A DNA stretch of 64,000 bases from JACKNG01 sp050184115 (GTDB lineage: Bacteria > Pseudomonadota > Gammaproteobacteria > Ga0077536): assembly GCA_050184115.1 (NCBI GenBank), contig JBFXAQ010000005.1, positions 1-64,000 on the forward strand, given 5' to 3'. The notes under the pieces are model-generated. The model saw nothing but the letters and a program-made list of their open reading frames with translations, was not told where the DNA came from and did no database searches. The first letter of the stretch is position 1. Every line of letters begins with the position of its first letter. Shown piece after piece: positions 60,415-64,000 of this stretch. Position numbers and translations under genes: made by a program.

Positions 60415-60598
60415 ACTACCGCGGCTGCCGCCGGCGCAAGGTCCGGCTCAGCGCCCCGTGACGGGTTTCACACCCGCCGCGGACGTGGTTCGGATACCGG
60501 GCCGCCGGTGCCGATGCGCCGAATACAAGACAAATCGACAACCTGGATATGCACCAATCCGCCGATGCCCGGCATGGCGGCACTGGAGAGCTAGAAGC

Positions 60599-61477
60599 AT
60601 GACTTTCTTCAGAACCATCAGTTCATCGTGGAAACGGGCTGCCTGCGCCGCGCTGCTCGCGCTGCCTGGCGTGGCCAGTGCCGAATGGGCCCTGAACCTG
60701 ACCGAAGGCGTCACCCCGTACAGCCGTACGGTCTATGACCTCCACATGCTCATTCTCGGCGTGTGCACCGTGATCGGCATCGGCGTGTTCGGCCTGATGT
60801 TCTATTCGATGGTCAAGTTCCGGAAGTCAGCCGGTGCCCGTGCCGCGCAATGGCACGAGAGCACGAAGGTCGAGGTTATGTGGACCCTGGTGCCGTTCCT
60901 GATCCTGATCGGCATGGCCGTCCCGGCGACCAAGGCCCTGATCATGATGGAAGACGTCTCCGGCTCGGATCTCACGATCAAGGTCACCGGCTACCAGTGG
61001 AAGTGGCATTACCAGTACGTCGACAGCGGCATCAGCTACTTCAGCACGCTAGACAACGACAGCAACAATGCCCGCCAGCTCGGCTCCGGCATCGATCCCG
61101 CCAGCGTCGAGCACTACTTGCTCAATGTCGACAACCGCCTGGTCGTGCCGGTCAATCGCAAGATTCGCTTCCTCACCACCGCCGGTGACGTCATCCACGC
61201 CTGGTGGGTGCCGGCGCTCGGCTGGAAGCGCGATGCCATCCCCGGTTTCATCAACGAGTCCTGGGCGCGCATCGAACAACCGGGTGTCTACCGCGGCCAG
61301 TGCGCCGAACTCTGCGGCAAGGACCACGGATTCATGCCCATCGTCGTCGAGGCCCTGCCCGAGGCCGAGTACGACGCCTGGGTCGAGAAGATGAAGGGTG
61401 AAATGCAGCAGGCCGCCCGACCCGCCGGAGCACCCGCGGTGGTCGTTGCCGAGGCCAGTGCGCCAAGCGCGATCTGA
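60599..61477 (+). CDS. ctaC: Cytochrome c oxidase subunit II
   Basis: This 292-residue subunit carries the CuA centre. A signal peptide (ALLALPGVASAEW) is followed by two helices (DLHMLILGVCTVIGIGVFGL and WTLVPFLILIGMAVPATKAL) and the periplasmic cupredoxin domain (TGYQWKWHYQYVD). CuA ligands lie in AWWVPALGWKRDA and RGQCAELCGKDHGFMPIVV. There is no C-terminal cytochrome c domain, so it is the aa3 type. The ATG follows CTGGAGAG. The 184-bp spacer before it probably holds the operon promoter, but I cannot define it. Confidence 0.96.
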   Translation: MTFFRTISSSWKRAACAALLALPGVASAEWALNLTEGVTPYSRTVYDLHMLILGVCTVIGIGVFGLMFYSMVKFRKSAGARAAQWHESTKVEVMWTLVPFLILIGMAVPATKALIMMEDVSGSDLTIKVTGYQWKWHYQYVDSGISYFSTLDNDSNNARQLGSGIDPASVEHYLLNVDNRLVVPVNRKIRFLTTAGDVIHAWWVPALGWKRDAIPGFINESWARIEQPGVYRGQCAELCGKDHGFMPIVVEALPEAEYDAWVEKMKGEMQQAARPAGAPAVVVAEASAPSAI

Positions 61478-61531
61478 GTTCGCGCTCTTCACCGCCTATC
61501 ACACCGGATACACAGTTCAGAGGTCTAAAAC

Positions 61532-63130
61532 ATGAGTGAGGCAGCCACCCACCACGACGATCATCACGGCCACCACCCGAGTGGCATGATGCGCTGGTTG
61601 ACCACCACCAACCACAAGGACATCGGCACGCTGTACCTGATCTTCGCGCTGGTGATGTTCTTCCTCGGCGGCACGATGGCGTTGATCATCCGCGCCGAGC
61701 TGTTCCAGCCCGGCCTGCAGTTCGTCGAGCCACAGTTCTTCAACTCCATGACCACCGTGCACGCCCTGGTCATGATCTTCGGTGCGGTGATGCCGGCGTG
61801 GACCGGCTTCGCGAACTGGATGATCCCGATGATGATCGGGGCACCCGACATGGCGCTGCCCCGCCTCAACAACTGGAGCTTCTGGATCCTGCCCTTCGCC
61901 TTCACCCTGCTCCTGTCGACGGTGTTCATGCCGGGCGGCGCGCCGGCCGGCGGCTGGACGATGTACCCGCCGCTGGTGCTGCAGACTGGCGCCGCCTTCC
62001 CGTTCCTGATCTTCGCGGTGCATTTCATGGGCGCCTCGTCGATCGCCGGCGCCATCAACGTCATCGTCACCGTGTTCAACATGCGCGCGCCGGGCATGAC
62101 GCTGATGAAGCTGCCCCTGTTCGTGTGGACCTGGATCATCACCGCCTTCCTGCTCATCGCCTCGATCCCGGTGCTGGCTGGCGCGGTGACCATGCTCCTG
62201 ACCGACAAGTTCTTCGGCACCGCCTTCTTCAGCGCGGCGGGTGGCGGCGACCCGGTGATGTTCCAGCACATCTTCTGGTTCTTCGGTCACCCCGAGGTCT
62301 ACATCCTCATCCTGCCTGCGTTCGGCATCATCTCGGCGATCGTGCCGACCTTCGCGCGCAAGCCGCTGTTCGGTTACAGCTCGATGGTCTACGCCTCGGC
62401 CGCCATCGCCTTCCTGTCGTTCATCGTGTGGGCGCACCACATGTTCACCGTCGGCATGCCGCTCGCCGGCGAACTTTTCTTCATGTACACGACGGTCCTG
62501 ATCGCGGTGCCGACGGGCGTGAAGGTGTTCAACTGGGTCGCCACCATGTGGCAGAGCTCGATGACCTTCGAGACGCCGATGTTGTTCGCGCTGGGCTTCA
62601 TCGTGCTGTTCACCATCGGCGGTTTCTCGGGCCTGATGCTCGGCGTCACCCCGATCGACTTCCAGTATCACGACACCTACTTCGTGGTGGCTCACTTCCA
62701 TTACGTACTGGTCACCGGTGCCATCTACTCGCTGATCGCCGCGACCTACTTCTGGCTGCCCAAGTGGACAGGCCACATGTACGACGAGAAGCTCGGGCAG
62801 CTGCACTTCTGGCTGTCGACCATCTCCGTCAACGTGCTGTTCTTCCCGCAGCACTTCCTCGGCCTGGCCGGCATGCCGCGCCGTATCCCCGACTACTCCG
62901 TGCAGTTCGCCGACTGGAACATGGTGTCCTCGGTCGGGGCCTTCGTGTTCGGTTTCTCGCAGCTGCTCTTCGTGGTGGTGGTCTGGAAGTGCGTTAAGGG
63001 TGGCGAGAAGGCCACCGCACAGGTCTGGGAAGGCGCGCACGGCCTGGAGTGGACGCTGCCCTCGCCGGCGCCTTACCACAGCTTCGAGACGCCGCCGGAG
63101 CCTTCGACCATCGAAGGCGGCATGCGCTGA
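61532..63130 (+). CDS. ctaD: Cytochrome c oxidase subunit I
   Basis: This 532-residue catalytic subunit has 12 membrane helices and the haem a3-CuB centre. The His ligands are in MTTVHALVMIFGAVMPAW (haem a), FFGHPEVYILILPAFGIIS with the HPEVY copper/Tyr motif, IVWAHHMFTVGM (CuB) and VVAHFHYVLV (haems). The conserved Glu of the D-channel region is in the GHPE stretch. It belongs to the A-type haem-copper oxidases. Confidence 0.97.
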   Translation: MSEAATHHDDHHGHHPSGMMRWLTTTNHKDIGTLYLIFALVMFFLGGTMALIIRAELFQPGLQFVEPQFFNSMTTVHALVMIFGAVMPAWTGFANWMIPMMIGAPDMALPRLNNWSFWILPFAFTLLLSTVFMPGGAPAGGWTMYPPLVLQTGAAFPFLIFAVHFMGASSIAGAINVIVTVFNMRAPGMTLMKLPLFVWTWIITAFLLIASIPVLAGAVTMLLTDKFFGTAFFSAAGGGDPVMFQHIFWFFGHPEVYILILPAFGIISAIVPTFARKPLFGYSSMVYASAAIAFLSFIVWAHHMFTVGMPLAGELFFMYTTVLIAVPTGVKVFNWVATMWQSSMTFETPMLFALGFIVLFTIGGFSGLMLGVTPIDFQYHDTYFVVAHFHYVLVTGAIYSLIAATYFWLPKWTGHMYDEKLGQLHFWLSTISVNVLFFPQHFLGLAGMPRRIPDYSVQFADWNMVSSVGAFVFGFSQLLFVVVVWKCVKGGEKATAQVWEGAHGLEWTLPSPAPYHSFETPPEPSTIEGGMR

Positions 63131-63144
63131 GGCAGCCGCGGCCC

Positions 63145-63258
63145 ATGAGCGAGAACCCGACCACCGAAGCGCGTCGCAAGGCCGCCGTGCGCAATGCACT
63201 GATGCTGGCGGCGGTGGTGGTCGGGATCTACGCGTGGTCGATCCTCTCGCGACTTTAA
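63145..63258 (+). CDS. Small cytochrome oxidase-associated protein (37 aa)
   Basis: This short ORF lies 14 nt after ctaD and 5 nt before ctaG. It has a polar start (MSENPTTEARRKAAVRNAL) and one membrane helix (MLAAVVVGIYAWSIL). Small proteins with this layout at this place are known in proteobacterial oxidase operons as cytochrome oxidase small assembly proteins. The function is presumed, not shown. Confidence 0.75.
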   Translation: MSENPTTEARRKAAVRNALMLAAVVVGIYAWSILSRL

Positions 63259-63263
63259 CCCCC

Positions 63264-63830
63264 GTGGAACGCGATCCCCGCCAGGCCGCCAACCGCCGCA
63301 CCGCGCGCAAGCTGCTCGTGGTGACTTGCGTGATGTTCGGCTTCGGCTACGCGCTGGTGCCCTTGTACGACGTGTTCTGCGAGGTCACCGGGTTGAACGG
63401 CAAGACCGGGCGCTTGAGCGAGGCGCAGGCCGCGGCGCTGACGGTCGACGACAACCGCCTCGTCACCGTCGAGTTCGTGACCAGCGTGAACGCCGGTATG
63501 CCGTGGGAGTTCCACCCCGTGGTCAACACGATCCAGGTCCATCCGGGCGCCGAGACCGTGGTCGAATTCGAGGCCACCAACTACGCCCAATGGCCGGTGA
63601 TCGGTAACGCCGTGCCGAGCGTCTCGCCGAACACCGCGGCGCGCTATTTCAGCAAGACCGAATGCTTCTGCTTCACGCAGCAGCAGCTCGAAGCCGGTGA
63701 AACGCGCCAGATGCCGGTACGCTTCGTGGTCGACCCCAAGCTGCCCGAGGACATCAGCGTACTGACCCTGGGCTACACCTTCTTCGAATCGCTCCAACCA
63801 GCAGAAGCGGCCGATACGCCGCGCTCCTGA
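63264..63830 (+). CDS. ctaG: Cytochrome c oxidase assembly protein CtaG (Cox11)
   Basis: This 188-residue copper chaperone delivers Cu to the CuB site. It starts with GTG, has one N-terminal membrane helix (LLVVTCVMFGFGYALVPLYD) and the periplasmic domain with the copper-binding pair in KTECFCFTQQQL. MPWEFHPVVNTIQVHPGA and NAVPSVSPNTAARYF are conserved family parts. Confidence 0.95.
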   Translation: MERDPRQAANRRTARKLLVVTCVMFGFGYALVPLYDVFCEVTGLNGKTGRLSEAQAAALTVDDNRLVTVEFVTSVNAGMPWEFHPVVNTIQVHPGAETVVEFEATNYAQWPVIGNAVPSVSPNTAARYFSKTECFCFTQQQLEAGETRQMPVRFVVDPKLPEDISVLTLGYTFFESLQPAEAADTPRS

Positions 63831-63876
63831 TTTCCGGACACGAAGTTCCCATAACCGCAAAGCAGAGAACAACGTC

Positions 63877-64000
63877 ATGGCTGCAGCACATACCGATTAC
63901 TACATCCCGGGGCCAAGTCACTGGCCGGTGGTTACCTCGCTCGCGATCTTCACCATGTTCGTGGGCGGCGCGACGACCCTGAACGGCGCCGGCATCGGCC
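63877..64000 (+). CDS. ctaE: Cytochrome c oxidase subunit III (partial, cut by window end)
   Basis: The first 41 codons are visible (MAAAHTDYYIPGPSHWPVVT, then a hydrophobic helix with FTMFVGGATTLNG). The pattern YY-x-PxxSxWP is typical for subunit III. The frame is open to the window end. It follows ctaG by 46 nt in the expected order. Confidence 0.92.
   Translation, partial: MAAAHTDYYIPGPSHWPVVTSLAIFTMFVGGATTLNGAGIG

Overview
The window is a high-GC chromosomal segment that carries a replication origin. It most likely comes from a gammaproteobacterium. The supporting signs are a dusB-fis-purH-purD run, rpmH/rnpA/yidC/mnmE divergent from dnaA-dnaN-recF-gyrB, a bioBFCD operon, and two parS sites of the kind known from Pseudomonas. 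I cannot name the species. No rRNA or tRNA gene was recognised.

Region 1 (1-10281) is a chromosomal integron. An intact, unusually long integron integrase (8869-10281, + strand) lies next to an array of at least 13 gene cassettes. The cassettes run away from it on the minus strand and are separated by 12 very uniform attC sites of 95-96 bp. In this report cassettes are numbered C1 (next to the integrase) to C13 (left edge of the window). Cargo includes two small membrane proteins, a lipoprotein, a GIY-YIG-like protein, a possible immunity-type protein, a putative DNA-binding protein with its own palindromic operator, a proteasome-like Thr1 hydrolase with a small partner ORF, an HNH-type protein, a secreted protein, and two diverged copies of one cassette with no conserved reading frame. 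The proteasome-like cassette is the most striking item in the window.

Region 2 (10313-23313) is core metabolism, almost all on the minus strand. It holds cutA, dsbD, a TlpA-like thioredoxin, aroQ, accB, accC, prmA, a zinc-ribbon/DUF3426 protein with long internal repeats, dusB, fis, purH and purD. fxsA diverges from cutA.

Region 3 (23338-32660) is a redox cluster. It contains a luciferase-like monooxygenase, an AlkB-like membrane di-iron monooxygenase, and two convergent pairs made of a molybdopterin enzyme plus a flavin reductase. The two reductases are paralogous but carry different iron-sulfur modules at opposite ends.

Region 4 (32782-45331) holds an aminotransferase, glnE and ilvE, then a cell-surface glycan group: an ELM1-family protein, two GT4 and two GT9 glycosyltransferases and a sulfotransferase. 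An NTF2-like protein and an Old Yellow Enzyme lie within that group.

Region 5 (45328-55478) is the origin region. mnmE, yidC, rnpA and rpmH point left. dnaA, dnaN, recF and gyrB point right. DnaA boxes lie on both sides of dnaA, and two parS palindromes sit inside recF.

Region 6 (55482-64000) contains a comF-type gene, the biotin operon bioB-F-C-D, a DUF2244 gene, and an aa3-type cytochrome c oxidase operon (subunit II, subunit I, a 37-residue protein, ctaG, and subunit III cut by the window end).

Most genes on either side of the origin point away from it. The cassettes are therefore co-oriented with the leftward replication fork.
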